Of a stretch of DNA of 10,349 nt, positions 9,177 to 10,349 are shown in pieces. The DNA lies in the NCBI GenBank assembly GCA_009733775.1, contig WOGZ01000637.1, positions 1 through 10,349 of the forward strand, in the 5' to 3' direction. The position numbers were made by a program, and so were the translations under genes. The notes under the pieces are model-generated. The model was not told where the DNA came from, searched no databases, and saw nothing but the letters and a program-made list of their open reading frames with translations. Origin of the DNA: Alectoria sarmentosa. Its lineage: Eukaryota > Ascomycota > Lecanoromycetes > Lecanorales > Parmeliaceae. Every line of letters starts with the position of its first letter. Position 1 is the first letter of the stretch.

Positions 9177-9428
9177 GACGATGAGGGTTTCTTGTCCTGT
9201 CCTATAGCCGGTAGAATCGCGGGAGAGGACTAATCTTAACAGTGTGAAACTCGAAGAGACAGAGCGCAGCGAGTGAGTGAGAAATGGAGATCTCTTCCGT
9301 GCGATCAGTGTGCGCGTGTTGCCAATCATGTGAATAGCAGAGCAAAGCCATGGTCGCTCAGGAAGACCATTAGCGAGATATTGTAAGTAGAGTTGATGCT
9401 CGGAGAACATGCGTTTAAATGTTTGAGA
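9177..9428 (-). promoter_or_regulatory. Upstream region of Trk gene with pyrimidine-rich tract
   Basis: Read on the minus strand, about 9255-9295 is rich in C and T (CTCACTCACTCGCTGC and following CTGTCTCTTC), a type of tract common near fungal transcription starts. It lies roughly 80-120 nt before the chosen ATG at 9176. The region is also open in the Trk frame, so part of it could instead be coding. Confidence 0.45.
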
Positions 9429-9529
9429 TCTTAACGGCAGGATTTCGCGGGGCCGATGCGCTAGTTGCCGAGGGGGTGCCCAGTAGAGGAAGTATACTTA
9501 AATCTAAAGTAAAGTACCTACCGTTAAGA
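9429..9529. repeat. 101 bp segment bounded by 13 bp inverted repeats
   Basis: TCTTAACGGCAGG at 9429-9441 and CCTACCGTTAAGA at 9517-9529 are reverse complements at 12 of 13 positions; the single difference is a G-to-A type transition. Inside is a 10 bp palindrome AAGTATACTT at 9490-9499. No target-site duplication is visible next to the ends, so a miniature inverted-repeat element is only one reading. Confidence 0.45.
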
Positions 9530-9574
9530 AACCTAAGGCCACAGCTATTCGCTAAGGTAACGAGTCAAACTCTA

Positions 9575-9603
9575 CTCTACTATCGAGTCCGTATTTAGTA
9601 GAG
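9575..9603. repeat. Inverted repeat at the isochore border, 7 bp arms
   Basis: CTCTACT at 9575-9581 is the exact reverse complement of AGTAGAG at 9597-9603, with a 15 nt spacer. It sits where composition changes from ordinary to A/T-rich. It is short and may be chance. Confidence 0.3.
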
Positions 9604-9619
9604 AAGCTTGCTTTCTTCA

Positions 9620-10243
9620 TGGTCAAAAGTTATGCAAAAAATAACCTATATGCTTTAAATAAGGTTTCATCAATCAGATTTATAAAAGTTACGATTTTTG
9701 AGCTAAAATTTATGTTATTTTTTCATTTTCGATTTAAACGCGAATACGTTTAAAATAAATTATATTATAAAATTCAACCTCGAACATTAAAATTAATATT
9801 TTATATTTTATTCTTTTTCATTTTTTTTCGTATTATATTTAATATAATAATAAAGTAAATAATTAAAGTTGTAAATTCGAATACGCGTTTTTTAATAATA
9901 TTTTCTTTATAAAATATAATTAAATAATTTCGAATTTTTATAATAAATGAAACCTTTATTTTAATGTTTTTAAACTCTTTTTTCTCAACTTATTTTATTT
10001 TTCGAAACATTTCGAGATTTTAATTAAAGAGATTATCGAAATAAGTTTAAAATTTTATATATAATATAACACGTATTATAATTTCGAGTTTGCGAGAACA
10101 TTTTTTTCGATAAAAGCTCTCGAAAAGTTATTGAAGAAAAAGAGAGTTTCGGAAATTTTTCTCGAATGTAAAAAAAACAAATACGTTTATAACTTTATTT
10201 ATTTATTATAAAATAATATAATATAATATATTTATAATTATAT
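9620..10243. other. A/T-rich flank (right), RIP-like composition
   Basis: G and C fall to about 10% per line (6 of 60 bases in 9901-9960). By hand count over 9721-10200 there are about 21 CpG but only about 15 CpA plus TpG, where unbiased DNA would have about twice as many CpA plus TpG as CpG. That is the pattern left by RIP, which prefers CpA. No reading frame or transposon remnant is recognisable. Confidence 0.7.
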
Positions 10244-10349
10244 AAAAATAATATAAAAATAATATAAAAATAATATAAAAATAATATAAAAATAATATAA
10301 AAATAATATAAAAATAATATAAAAATAATATAAAAATAATATAAAAATA
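10244..10349. repeat. 11 bp tandem repeat array, A/T only
   Basis: The unit AAAAATAATAT repeats without visible error about 9.6 times and runs to the last base of the window, so its true length is unknown. The preceding bases (about 10210-10230) show a simpler 5 bp AATAT periodicity. No G or C occurs from 10194 to 10349. Confidence 0.93.

Noticed and set aside
6230..9410. Trk gene looking like a broken pseudogene with four separate frames
   Set aside because: Six short introns with proper borders join all pieces into one 870-residue frame with all four pore loops present.
10244..10349. Tandem units considered as a CRISPR array
   Set aside because: The unit is 11 bp, contiguous and spacer-free, made only of A and T, in a eukaryotic genome.

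Overview
The window looks like nuclear DNA of a filamentous ascomycete (Pezizomycotina). It holds three intron-containing housekeeping genes with short 50-71 nt introns, GT..AG borders and fungal branch-point-like motifs (GCTAACG, GCTAATA, ACTGAC). They sit on a block of ordinary base composition of about 9 kb, enclosed by extremely A/T-rich DNA on both sides (about 1-300 and 9620-10349). That isochore-like contrast is typical of fungi whose repeats have been degraded by repeat-induced point mutation (RIP). The exact genus cannot be read from the sequence.

Layout: 1-300 is A/T-rich, low-complexity DNA ending in an A22 run. 301-1131 is ordinary DNA with no gene I can support, only a few short inverted repeats. 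1132-4379 (minus, 3 exons, 1044 aa) encodes condensin subunit 3 (CND3/Ycg1/CAP-G family). 4380-4636 is a 257 bp divergent promoter. 4637-5822 (plus, 2 exons, 377 aa) encodes a mitochondrial-type cysteine synthase (O-acetylserine sulfhydrylase, cysB-like). 5823-6229 is the region between two convergent genes. 6230-9176 (minus, 7 exons, 870 aa) encodes a Trk/TrkH-family potassium transporter. 9177-9600 is its upstream region and includes a 101 bp segment bounded by near-perfect 13 bp inverted repeats. 9620 to the end is A/T-rich, closing with an 11 bp tandem array that runs off the window edge.

The three genes do not form a pathway: one condenses chromosomes, one makes cysteine, one takes up potassium. 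Only the divergent CND3/cysB pair could share regulation. Each gene appears intact once introns are removed; the apparent frame breaks are all explained by introns. I found no undescribed system, mobile-element protein, CRISPR array, tRNA or rRNA. The most notable non-genic signals are the RIP-like dinucleotide bias of the right flank, the A/T-only tail with its tandem array, and the inverted-repeat-bounded segment upstream of the Trk gene. Among the genes, the points worth attention are a 34 nt micro-exon and an unusually long open frame upstream of the chosen Trk start.
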